The translations under genes and the position numbers were made by a program. This document shows, piece by piece, positions 9,196 to 17,340 of a stretch of DNA of 64,000 nt. Origin of the DNA: Gordonibacter sp. An230 (lineage in GTDB: Bacteria > Actinomycetota > Coriobacteriia > Coriobacteriales > Eggerthellaceae); the NCBI RefSeq assembly GCF_002159915.1, contig NZ_NFJP01000009.1, forward strand, positions 1-64,000, in the 5' to 3' direction. The notes under the pieces are model-generated. The model had not been told where the DNA came from. It worked only from the letters and a program-made list of their open reading frames with translations, and searched no databases. Position 1 is the stretch's first letter, and each line of letters opens with the position of its first letter.

Positions 9196-10607
9196 TGGTA
9201 GTCGAGCGAACAGCGTCATTTGGAAAGCTTCATTTAAAAGGCATTGTTGCTTCGGTAGGTTTGACCGCTGGGCTTCTCGTTTTGATATTTCCATTGCCGG
9301 AGTTGGAAAGCCCAGCACGTATTCAGCTTGCTCTCACTCTCGGTGCTTTATCGTTTTGGGCAAGCGGAGTGATGCCGGCCCCAATTACGGGCATGCTGTA
9401 TATGGGGCTACTGCTCATCACGAACTCCTCTGATCCGCTAACAGTTTTTTCTGGCTGGACGAACGAAGGAGGCGGTCTATGGCTGGTGCTTTGCGCGTTT
9501 CTCATAGCTTCTGGAGTTGAAAGGTCTGGACTTGCTAGAAGAGCAGCTCTGAGTATTTGCGCATCCGGTCAAGTCAAAGGTTTTCAATCGCTCATTGCAG
9601 CGATAGCCGTCATAGAGCTGTTGTTCGCACTGATCATTCCAAGCGCCTTTGCAAGAACATTCGTCATATTGGCAGTTGCAAAAGAAGTGTGCAAAGAAAA
9701 TAGCGTATCTGAGACGGATGCCGCTGTAATCAATTTTGCATGTTTTGCGCTTGCAGTTCCCACGACACTTATCTTTTTGACTTCGGAACCAGCCCTCAAT
9801 ACACTCGTTGTTGAATATTCCGAATTAGGGTTGAGCTGGGTTGGCTGGTTCAGCACTATAGGCATTCCCAACATCATCTACTTATTTTTAGTGACAGTTC
9901 TGTTTATAAGAGTGTTTAAGCCGTCTGGAAAGGTCTTTGTAGATGGGGTAAAAAGCCGCGCTTCGTTAGAAGACCTTGGCAGATTGAGCCCTAAAGAAAA
10001 GAAGATGGCTTTGTGGCTCTCTCTGATGATTGCATTCTGGTTGCTTTACCCTTTCATGGGAATAGGTATAGCGTGGGGAACTATGCTTCTCACATCGCTT
10101 ATGTTCCTACCTCGAATCGGAGTACTTGACGCAAAAGCTTTTGCAGACGTTCCCGTGGGAACTCTTGTATTCCTCACCTGTGCGTTGTCGATCGGATCTG
10201 TAGGCGAAGCCACAGGTATGAGCCAGTGGATTGCCGATACGGCGCTCCCAGCTTCTTTACCAAGCGATATTCTGTCAACCGTCATTTTTATATCAGCAAT
10301 ATCATTGGCCATCCATACTTTGATAGGATCAGTGTTGGCCACCGCTGTCGTTATTTTTCCCATACTGATATCGTTCGGCGATGTAGCGGGATTGGGCGTA
10401 AGCGATGCGGGCGCTGTTCTGATCGCATACCAAATGATTGCCAGCCAGTTTTTTCTTTCGATGCATCAGGCACCGATTGCCTCTGGCATGGAGCTTGCTG
10501 GGTACGGCGAAAAGACCGTAATGAAGCTTGGCGCTCCCATGACTTGCCTTGCGCTTGTTCAGCAGGTACTCGTGACTGGCTGGCTTTTTCTTGCAGACGT
10601 TTTGTAG
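9195..10607 (+). CDS. DASS/SLC13-type membrane permease
   Basis: A 470-residue, strongly hydrophobic protein with roughly a dozen membrane segments. Its general pattern (ITGMLYMGLLL, GWTNEGGGLWLVL, a second half beginning about residue 285) resembles divalent-anion:sodium symporters and the ArsB/NhaD superfamily. I chose the ATG that overlaps the preceding TAA (TAATG), because a start 150 bases upstream would lie deep inside the reductase gene. Membership of a metallophore operon suggests export of the product, uptake of a metal complex, or supply of sulphur or a carboxylate. The sequence does not decide between these. Confidence 0.82.
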   Translation: MVVERTASFGKLHLKGIVASVGLTAGLLVLIFPLPELESPARIQLALTLGALSFWASGVMPAPITGMLYMGLLLITNSSDPLTVFSGWTNEGGGLWLVLCAFLIASGVERSGLARRAALSICASGQVKGFQSLIAAIAVIELLFALIIPSAFARTFVILAVAKEVCKENSVSETDAAVINFACFALAVPTTLIFLTSEPALNTLVVEYSELGLSWVGWFSTIGIPNIIYLFLVTVLFIRVFKPSGKVFVDGVKSRASLEDLGRLSPKEKKMALWLSLMIAFWLLYPFMGIGIAWGTMLLTSLMFLPRIGVLDAKAFADVPVGTLVFLTCALSIGSVGEATGMSQWIADTALPASLPSDILSTVIFISAISLAIHTLIGSVLATAVVIFPILISFGDVAGLGVSDAGAVLIAYQMIASQFFLSMHQAPIASGMELAGYGEKTVMKLGAPMTCLALVQQVLVTGWLFLADVL

Positions 10608-10617
10608 GATCGCTCCT

Positions 10618-10624
10618 AGGAGGA
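10618..10624 (+). promoter_or_regulatory. Strong ribosome binding site deciding the thioesterase start
   Basis: AGGAGGA lies five bases before the GTG at 10630. It supports that start over an upstream ATG at 10591, which would overlap the permease gene. Confidence 0.75.
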
Positions 10625-10629
10625 CAAGC

Positions 10630-11391
10630 GTGAACAATTGGATAGTCGATCTCAATCAGAAAGAGCAAGCGAGAGGAACAGCTTTGGTATTTGTGCCCCA
10701 TGCGGGCGGAGGACCCAATGCATTCAGATCTGTCGCACGCGAGATTCGCAGGAAACTTCCTGTCTACGCTATTTGCTATCCAGGTCATGAAAATAGAATA
10801 TCGGAGCCTCTCGTAGACGATTTCTCGTTTGTAGCAGAGGGAATCGCCAAAGCAGCGTCCGCATATTTTGAAGATCGACCTTTTGCCTATTTCGGACACA
10901 GCATGGGGGCCTCCCTTGCCCATGAAGCAGCTCGAATCGCAGCGCTGGATAAACTGCATGGCCCTTCGCATTTGATAGTATCAAGCCGAGAAGCTCCTTC
11001 GAGCATCAGAGAGGCCCACGTCCACCTCTATGACGATGCCGAATTTAGGGAAGAATTGCTTCGCGTAGGCGGAATATCTCCCGAGGTGCTCGAGATAGAC
11101 GAACTCTGCGATATATTTTTGCCGATCATTCGGAACGACTACAAACTGATAGAAGAGTACGTTCCTACAGAAAATTATGAGATGGGCATCGACTGTCCCG
11201 TTACGGCTTTCTTAGGGAAGGACGATCCGGAAGCTCTGGAGAATGAAATGAGGGATTGGGCAAACGTTACGACAGGCTTCTTCGAGATGAGGCATTTCCA
11301 AGGAGGGCATTTTTACTTCATGGACGATGTTTCCCAAGTCGCCACTGCTCTAGTCGAAACGCTGCACAACAACAGACAATCCAGCGTCTAG
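10630..11391 (+). CDS. Type II (editing) thioesterase, PchC/GrsT family
   Basis: With the GTG start the protein has 253 residues. It is an alpha/beta hydrolase with LVFVPHAGGGPNAF near the N-terminus, the nucleophile elbow GHSMGA and a late GGHFYF histidine motif. These are hallmarks of stand-alone thioesterases that remove wrong or stalled acyl groups from NRPS carrier proteins. It closes the metallophore operon, 22 bases after the permease gene. Its stop lies nine bases from the stop of the convergent ABC gene. Unlike the TE at the end of the NRPS, it has the normal serine nucleophile. Confidence 0.9.
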   Translation: MNNWIVDLNQKEQARGTALVFVPHAGGGPNAFRSVAREIRRKLPVYAICYPGHENRISEPLVDDFSFVAEGIAKAASAYFEDRPFAYFGHSMGASLAHEAARIAALDKLHGPSHLIVSSREAPSSIREAHVHLYDDAEFREELLRVGGISPEVLEIDELCDIFLPIIRNDYKLIEEYVPTENYEMGIDCPVTAFLGKDDPEALENEMRDWANVTTGFFEMRHFQGGHFYFMDDVSQVATALVETLHNNRQSSV

Positions 11392-11400
11392 ATCGCCACA

Positions 11401-12882
11401 CTAACCCTCGAAAGGCACGGCGATTTCCTCCTCGCAGGTGTAGCGCGCCACTCTTTCCGCATGGGTGACAACGACAAGCGCCAAGCCCTCGTCTCGTTTC
11501 AGCTGGTTCAACGTATCGAGGATGTCCTTTTGAGTGGTGGGGTCGAGGGCGGAGGTCGATTCGTCGCAAACAAGCACCTTGGGCTCATGGGCGAGGGCCC
11601 GGGCGATGGCAACGCGCTGGGCCTGTCCACCCGAAAGCGAGCGGGGGTGCTGGCGTTTGATCTCGTCGGGCAAACGCACCAAGGCCAAAAGCTCCGAGAC
11701 CCGCTCCCTCACCTCTTTCCTCGACCAGCGAGGATGCACCCGCCTGACGGCGCGAGAAAGCTGGGTGTCCACGCAAAGCGCGGGATTGAGGCTTGTCGCA
11801 GGATCCTGCGGCACCATCTGCACGGCGGCAAGCTCGGTTTGCGACCGATCCTTGAACGAGCGCGCGAGAACATGCATATCCCCATCGCCCAAATCGAGCG
11901 CCACAGAACCTCTTTCCGCAGGGCGCTCTCCCGTGATGGCCCTGACAATCGTACTCTTGCCCGACCCCGAAGGCCCGAAAAGGGAAAGCCCCCGGCCATG
12001 ATTGATCGAAAACGCGGCATTCCTCGTTGCAACCTTGCCGTCGGGCGTCACGACATCGAAGCTTGATGCTGAAAACACAGGGGCACCGGCGGATGAATCC
12101 ATTTCATCGCCGGGACGCCGTTCAAGCCGCTGGGCGTCAACGAGTTTGCGGGCGTAATCGGTTCCAGGGTTGTTCATCAGCTCGGAATGCGAAACCGTTT
12201 CGAGAACGCAGCCCTCTTTGAGGACGGTGACGGATTCGGCGAACTTGCCGGCCACATCAAGGTCGTGGGTGATGGCGACAACGCTCATTCCCGATTCGGC
12301 GCAGATTCCCTTGATGGTGGCCACGACCTCATCGGCGGTGGCTCCGTCGAGGCCGGCAGTGGGCTCGTCGAGTATAAGCACGCGAGGTTTCGACGCGATG
12401 GCCTTGGCGATGGCCACACGTCGACGCTGCCCTCCGGAAAGCGAGCGCGGCCTCCGGTCGAGCAGCCCTTTGACACCCGAGAGGCCCACCCTGCCAAGCA
12501 AGCCGAGCGCGTCCTCGTCGTCCATCGGGACGGATTCTGACAGCAGCGCGCGCACCGTCATGTGGGGCGTGAGCGAGAGAGCGGGATCCTGCGACAGCCA
12601 CGATACCGTTTCCGCCCGGTAGCGCCTCAGCGATGAGCCTTTGAGAGAAAGCACGTTCGCCCCGTCGACGAAGATCGTTCCGGCCTCGTGGACGAGGCCG
12701 CTGCGGATGCGTCCCATGAGCGCGAGGGCGAGCGTGGTTTTGCCCGACCCCGATTCTCCGACGAGAGCGCGGTTTTCTCCGGCCAAAATCTCTATCGACA
12801 GATCGTCGATAACGCGTTTACCCCCGAGAGTTGCAATCGAAAGGCCCGCTATCTCGACAATCGCGTCCGATCCGTTCGTCAC
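11401..12882 (-). CDS. ABC transporter, fused double ATPase (OppD-OppF/NikD-NikE type)
   Basis: A 493-residue protein with two complete ATPase halves. The first has Walker A GESGSGKTT, signature LSGGQRRRVAIAKA and Walker B RVLILDEP. The second has Walker A GPSGSGKST, signature LSGGQAQRVAIARA and VLVCDES. It resembles OppD and OppF joined in one chain and should energise peptide, nickel or metallophore uptake with the two permeases and the binding protein encoded upstream. It overlaps the upstream permease gene by four bases (ATGA). It converges with the thioesterase gene, with only nine bases between stops and no obvious terminator. Confidence 0.93.
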   Translation of the reverse strand: MTNGSDAIVEIAGLSIATLGGKRVIDDLSIEILAGENRALVGESGSGKTTLALALMGRIRSGLVHEAGTIFVDGANVLSLKGSSLRRYRAETVSWLSQDPALSLTPHMTVRALLSESVPMDDEDALGLLGRVGLSGVKGLLDRRPRSLSGGQRRRVAIAKAIASKPRVLILDEPTAGLDGATADEVVATIKGICAESGMSVVAITHDLDVAGKFAESVTVLKEGCVLETVSHSELMNNPGTDYARKLVDAQRLERRPGDEMDSSAGAPVFSASSFDVVTPDGKVATRNAAFSINHGRGLSLFGPSGSGKSTIVRAITGERPAERGSVALDLGDGDMHVLARSFKDRSQTELAAVQMVPQDPATSLNPALCVDTQLSRAVRRVHPRWSRKEVRERVSELLALVRLPDEIKRQHPRSLSGGQAQRVAIARALAHEPKVLVCDESTSALDPTTQKDILDTLNQLKRDEGLALVVVTHAERVARYTCEEEIAVPFEG

Positions 12883-13694
12883 AGGTTGCTCCTTTTCCCT
12901 ATTCGATCAAGCAGAAGATTGCCCGATATGGTGATGCAGGCAATCGCGATAGTGGGAGCAAGCGCGGCCCACGGGTTCAGGCTGATGCCCGTGACGCCCG
13001 TCTGTATCATGGTTCCCCAGTCGGAGCCCGTTCCGAGGGGGTCGAACCCGAGAAAAGCGGCCGTCGCAACAAGATAGACGGAGTTGATGAACCTCATGCC
13101 CACCGTGGTTGCCAAGGGAACCGCCAAGTTCGGAAGCACCTCGCGCACAGCCGTCTTCGCCGCCGAATCGCCGGAAAGGCGCGCCGCCGTCACATAAGGC
13201 GATGCGGCCACGGGACGGACGAGCGAGCGCGTGTACCGAGCTATGTAGGGTGCCGACACCGCCGTGGTCACCACGATCATCGTCCCCACTCCCGAACCAA
13301 GCCCGAACACAAGAACCATGACTACGAGTATCGAAGGAATGACCAGCAGCAGATCGAGCAGGTACGATAACACATCGGCGAACCTGCCCTTCGCACTCAC
13401 GGCGAACCCGAGAGCCACGCCCACGGCAGCGGCGACGGCGGTGGAAACAGCGGCAACGGCGATAAGGTGCGCGCCGCCGTGCATGAGGCGCGCCAAAACA
13501 TCGCGGCCAAGCCCGTCGGTGCCCAAAGGATGCTCGGCGCTCGGAGGCATGAACGCGGCCCCCACGGTGCTTGTCCCGTCTGCCGGGGAAAGCGATCCGG
13601 CGAGCGCAAGAGCGAGAAAAGCGATGAAGAAGACGAGAAGCACAAGATCGGGCCAAGAGAGCAGCTTCTCGCTAATGCTACGCTTCGATCTCAC
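12879..13694 (-). CDS. ABC transporter permease (OppC/NikC-like)
   Basis: A 271-residue protein with about six membrane helices, the extracytoplasmic LGTDGLGRDVLARLMHGG motif of DppC/OppC/NikC proteins, and a C-terminal EAA-like loop (RYTRSLVRPVAASPYVTAAR). I chose a GTG start because AAGGAGG lies eight bases upstream. An ATG 45 bases further upstream would extend the overlap with the preceding permease gene. It works with the other permease and the double ATPase as the membrane channel of the importer. Confidence 0.9.
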   Translation of the reverse strand: MRSKRSISEKLLSWPDLVLLVFFIAFLALALAGSLSPADGTSTVGAAFMPPSAEHPLGTDGLGRDVLARLMHGGAHLIAVAAVSTAVAAAVGVALGFAVSAKGRFADVLSYLLDLLLVIPSILVVMVLVFGLGSGVGTMIVVTTAVSAPYIARYTRSLVRPVAASPYVTAARLSGDSAAKTAVREVLPNLAVPLATTVGMRFINSVYLVATAAFLGFDPLGTGSDWGTMIQTGVTGISLNPWAALAPTIAIACITISGNLLLDRIGKRSNL

Positions 13695-14655
13695 GGGACC
13701 GCCTCCTTCCCAACCCGTCGGCAATCCAGAAAGCCGCAAGCGACACCGCTATGACAACCGCCGAGCAAGCCATGAGCAAATCGGGCTCGCGGTTGAGCAC
13801 GGCGTTGACAAGAAGCGTGCCCAAGCCGGGAAAGCTGAAAAGGGATTCAATGATGACCGTGCCGCCAATAAGATAAGGTACGACCGAAGCCGCCGACTGC
13901 GCAACGGGGGCGACGATTCCGGGCAAGAGGTTTTTGACGATCACCCTTCTTTCCGGCAGACCAGAAAGTCGGGCCGATTCGACATGAAGCGTTTGGTTCT
14001 CCCGCTCGACCACGGCGCGCACCGGGCGCACAAGGGTGCAAGCCCCGATGAGGGATATGGCGACGATGGGAAGCACCATGATGATGGGCTTGTCGAACAT
14101 CGAGCCACTCCCAACGGGAAGAAGCGATACGGCGGGAAACCACCCGAGCTGCGTCGCGAACACCAAGATGAGAAAGAATCCGACAACGAACTCGGGTGTT
14201 CCCACAACAGCAAGCGCAAGCGTACTCACAATCTTGTCTGCCGCCTTGCCGCCATGAAGACCCGCGAAAATGCCACCAGCCGTGCCGACCACAATCACCA
14301 AAACAAGCGAGATCGCAAAAATCACTCCAGTTCGCGCAAGAGGGCCGACCATAGCGTCGGCTACGGGTAATCCCGACGCAAGAACGGTTCCGAAGTCGCC
14401 CTGCAGCGCATGAGCGCACCAGAGAACGAAACGATAGAGTACCGGCTTGTCGAGGCCGTATTGCTGCGTGAGCTCGGCCACACGCTCGGGAGTCGCCTGT
14501 AATCCGAGACGCTGCGTGGCGGCATCGCCGGGCAGAGCCTCAAGGGCGAGGAACACGAGCAGACACGTGAAGATCAGCGAGATCGCGAAGAGGAGAATAC
14601 GGGAGAGTATCCGCAGTGCGCGGTGCCCTCCCGTACGGTCGGCGTTCGGTGACAT
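13678..14655 (-). CDS. ABC transporter permease (OppB/NikB-like)
   Basis: A 325-residue permease starting at MSPNADRTGG. The N-terminal helix is followed by the periplasmic-facing segment (ALPGDAATQRLGLQATPERV, then QYGLDKPVLYRFVLW) typical of OppB/DppB/NikB proteins. The C-terminal half has the EAA-like loop (ENQTLHVESARLSGLPERRV) that docks with the ATPase. The start is 17 bases after the binding-protein stop. An upstream in-frame ATG would lie inside the binding-protein gene. Its 3' end overlaps the next permease gene by 17 bases. Confidence 0.9.
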   Translation of the reverse strand: MSPNADRTGGHRALRILSRILLFAISLIFTCLLVFLALEALPGDAATQRLGLQATPERVAELTQQYGLDKPVLYRFVLWCAHALQGDFGTVLASGLPVADAMVGPLARTGVIFAISLVLVIVVGTAGGIFAGLHGGKAADKIVSTLALAVVGTPEFVVGFFLILVFATQLGWFPAVSLLPVGSGSMFDKPIIMVLPIVAISLIGACTLVRPVRAVVERENQTLHVESARLSGLPERRVIVKNLLPGIVAPVAQSAASVVPYLIGGTVIIESLFSFPGLGTLLVNAVLNREPDLLMACSAVVIAVSLAAFWIADGLGRRRSREIEA

Positions 14656-14672
14656 GCCCTTCGTCCGATTCG

Positions 14673-16250
14673 CTAAGCGGAGAGGGTTGCCTTGGCGAAC
14701 AGAGGCACCGAGAGCGTGATGTCTATGCCGTCGAGGCCATCTACCTGCCCGCTCAGATCGGCGCAGTATCCCCAAACGATATCGCCGCCCTCGGCCCAGA
14801 GACGCTCCTGTGCTTGGTTGAGGAGTTCCGCCCGGTCGGCCTCATCCACTGCCGAGGTTGCTTGGGCCAAGAGGGAATCGTACTCGTCATCCTTCCACTG
14901 GCTGAAGTTGTACGGCGAGCTGCCACCGGTGTACATGACGGCCGAAGCGATATACGGGCGATTGATGAGATAGGTTGCGAAAATCTGCGCTCCGTAGATG
15001 TTGTTCATGTCGGAGAACAGCGTCGTCGGATCGATCTCCTTCACCGACACCGTGATGCCCGCCTTCTCCAGCTGGGCTTTGAGCATCTCTGCAGAATCGT
15101 TGACGCCGGTGGTGGTTTCGGCGGTCGTGATCTCGAGCTCGGTCACGCCCTTTTCTTCGAGCACCTTCTTGGCGGTGTCGAAGTCGTAAGCACGCTGCTC
15201 GAGGGAATCATTGTAGCCCGGCATACCCTGGCCAAGCACATCATTGCCAACCACACCCGCAGAGCGGAAGATGGTGTCGTTCATGGTCTGGCGGTCGACG
15301 ATAAGCTTGAGGGCCTCGCGTACCTCGGGATCATCGAAAGGCGCGGCGGACGCGTTGAGGCAGAAGCGGAAAGAACTCGAATTCTCGATGCCGCCGTTCA
15401 AAACGTTGAAGCCGGACTGGCCTTCGAGCGTGGCCGCGTTCGTCGTCGAGATTTGGTGGGCGAAGTCGACCTCGCCGCTCGTGAGCGCCGTGTACCTCGT
15501 CTCGGGATCGGTGATGGGGACGATCTCAACCGTGTCGATGGCCGGAGCGCCTCCCCAGTAATCGGCGTTCTTCTCAAGCACGGCTCCAGTGTCGGGAGAG
15601 AAGGAAACGAGCTTGAAGGGCCCGCTGCCGATGTCGCCAGAGAAATCGTCGCCGGCGCTGCCCGCCGGGAACACGAAGGTGACGGCGGAAACGACCTCGT
15701 CCCAGAAGGTGGCTTGCGGCGAGAGAAGCTGGAGCGTGAACGTGCGCTCGTCCACAACCGAGCTGCCCTCCCAATCGACGTTCGCGTAGAACGACGAGTA
15801 CATGGGTGAGGTGCCGGCGTACTGGAGGCTGTAGAGCGCATCTTCAGCCGTGACGGTCTCGCCGTCATGATACTTCACACCGTCCTTAAGGGTGACGGTC
15901 CAAGCGCTCGCATCCTCGTTGGGTTCGATGCTTTCGGCAAGCGAGTTCTCCACCACGCCGTTGCGCAGGAGGATAAGCGAGTCGTACACGTTGAGCGCAA
16001 TCGCCAACGGAAGAAGCGTGCTGAAGGTGGCTGGATCCAACGTGTCCGTCGAGCTGCCCATCATGGCAACCCGCAACGTCTTGGGCGTCTCATCCGACTG
16101 AGAAGCGCCCTCGCCGGAATCACTGGTGCCCGACGAGCAGCCAGCAAGCAGCGACCCCGTGCCCATGGCGATGGCGAAGCCTCCCATCAGCTTCACGCAG
16201 TCACGGCGAGAAAGAACCCCTTTCCCCAGCATTGTTTCATCTTGTGACAT
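14673..16250 (-). CDS. ABC transporter substrate-binding lipoprotein (family 5, Dpp/Opp/Nik type) with Tat signal
   Basis: A 525-residue extracellular solute-binding protein. The N-terminus carries a twin-arginine motif (SRRDCVK), a hydrophobic stretch and a lipobox ending LLAGC, so it should be folded before export and then lipid-anchored. TLDPATFSTLLPLAIALNVY and later blocks fit SBP family 5, which binds peptides, nickel or metal chelates. I chose the ATG preceded by GGAG at a five-base spacing over an ATG 15 bases upstream. It is the first gene of a four-gene leftward operon. The link to the metallophore cluster is inferred from adjacency. Confidence 0.9.
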   Translation of the reverse strand: MSQDETMLGKGVLSRRDCVKLMGGFAIAMGTGSLLAGCSSGTSDSGEGASQSDETPKTLRVAMMGSSTDTLDPATFSTLLPLAIALNVYDSLILLRNGVVENSLAESIEPNEDASAWTVTLKDGVKYHDGETVTAEDALYSLQYAGTSPMYSSFYANVDWEGSSVVDERTFTLQLLSPQATFWDEVVSAVTFVFPAGSAGDDFSGDIGSGPFKLVSFSPDTGAVLEKNADYWGGAPAIDTVEIVPITDPETRYTALTSGEVDFAHQISTTNAATLEGQSGFNVLNGGIENSSSFRFCLNASAAPFDDPEVREALKLIVDRQTMNDTIFRSAGVVGNDVLGQGMPGYNDSLEQRAYDFDTAKKVLEEKGVTELEITTAETTTGVNDSAEMLKAQLEKAGITVSVKEIDPTTLFSDMNNIYGAQIFATYLINRPYIASAVMYTGGSSPYNFSQWKDDEYDSLLAQATSAVDEADRAELLNQAQERLWAEGGDIVWGYCADLSGQVDGLDGIDITLSVPLFAKATLSA

Positions 16251-16782
16251 ATCCGCTCCAATCATTTTTTCATATCATCCCGTACATCAGCATCTATTCC
16301 TTTATATTTAGATAGACACTGTCCAATTAGAACAAGGACATTATAAAGATAAAAGGTTTCTATGTCTAACTTTTTTGTTGGTGGCTTTCGATTGAAACCT
16401 GCACAACCGTTCTTTTAAAGCCGTGTTTTACAAATCAGTTTTAGTTTGATTAACAGAAAAACTGGTTTGATACCCGGCTCGGCAATATGTCGTAAGCGAG
16501 TAGTAGAGAAGTGTATTTGAAGCGACGAAGGGGGTCTCCTGATATCCTCAGAATCAAATCGGTCTCTCCAGCCCACTAGCTCCCTGCACGCGCTTTTTTG
16601 CTTGCAGGTGGCAAAGATTTTTTAGCCATGTGGTCAGAAAGGCACGCTTTGCAAATAGCTTGCGATTACGCCCTCTTCTTTTTCTGATGGAGACAGTGAA
16701 AAGCATGCATCCCGGGAGCAATTCGGTTTGAGAGCAAAACAACGCAGGCGCCAAAAGGAGGTTGGCTTGAGGGAGTTCGACC
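16251..16782. promoter_or_regulatory. Divergent intergenic region between ABC operon and HTH gene
   Basis: This AT-rich stretch has no convincing gene. It must carry the promoter of the leftward ABC operon and possibly that of the rightward HTH gene. A small hyphenated palindrome (GACACTGTC, 16315-16323) lies about 65 bases upstream of the binding-protein start and could be an operator. It matches no metal-regulator box that I recognise with confidence. Confidence 0.5.
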
Positions 16783-17340
16783 TTGAAGACTAAATCCCCC
16801 AGGGCTTATTGCGCTGGCAGCGCCAACCGAGGTAGGTGCCCAGCCGTGAAGGAGGATGCCATTACTCAAAAAGTAACGGAGTGTTGCTATCGACTAAGAG
16901 ACCGCCTCTTCAAGAAGACGATGGGGAAAGCTTATGGCACTCCAGCGTCAATCGAACACGATAGCAGCGGGTCAGAAAGAGAGACAGCACCATTTTCTCT
17001 GCTTTCTGCGAAGTACGTCTTGAAGCTTGGCATTTCAAAAAGCGAGTTCTGCAGACGTACTTTGCTGTCGGAGAAAACTTACGAGCGAATCAAATATGGT
17101 CAACTTGCAGATCGTCCTAAACCAGAAACAGTGATGCAATTTTGCGTAGGCCTCGGACTCTCTTTGGAAGAATCCGAGAATCTTTTCAATGCGGCGGGTT
17201 ATTACCTTGGAGGGTGTAAGCTTCATGAGGCATACAGAGAGTTGCTGTCCATGAACGACAGCCTAACCATCTACGAGTGCAACGATGTTTTGCGTCATTT
17301 GGAGCTGCCTTTATTGGCAAGATGGATAGAGATTTCTTAG
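16783..17340 (+). CDS. Helix-turn-helix protein, putative transcriptional regulator
   Basis: A protein of up to 185 residues whose central part (ISKSEFCRRTLLSEKTYERI, then PETVMQFCVGLGLSLEESE) reads like a divergent Cro/CI-type helix-turn-helix. The start is uncertain: I give a TTG preceded by GGGAG, with in-frame alternatives at GTG 16846 and ATG 16921. The N-terminal 45 residues look poorly conserved, so a later start is possible. It lies between the ABC importer and the conjugative element. Its stop overlaps the CHAP-hydrolase stop on the other strand, so it could belong to either region. Confidence 0.62.
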   Translation: MKTKSPRAYCAGSANRGRCPAVKEDAITQKVTECCYRLRDRLFKKTMGKAYGTPASIEHDSSGSERETAPFSLLSAKYVLKLGISKSEFCRRTLLSEKTYERIKYGQLADRPKPETVMQFCVGLGLSLEESENLFNAAGYYLGGCKLHEAYRELLSMNDSLTIYECNDVLRHLELPLLARWIEIS

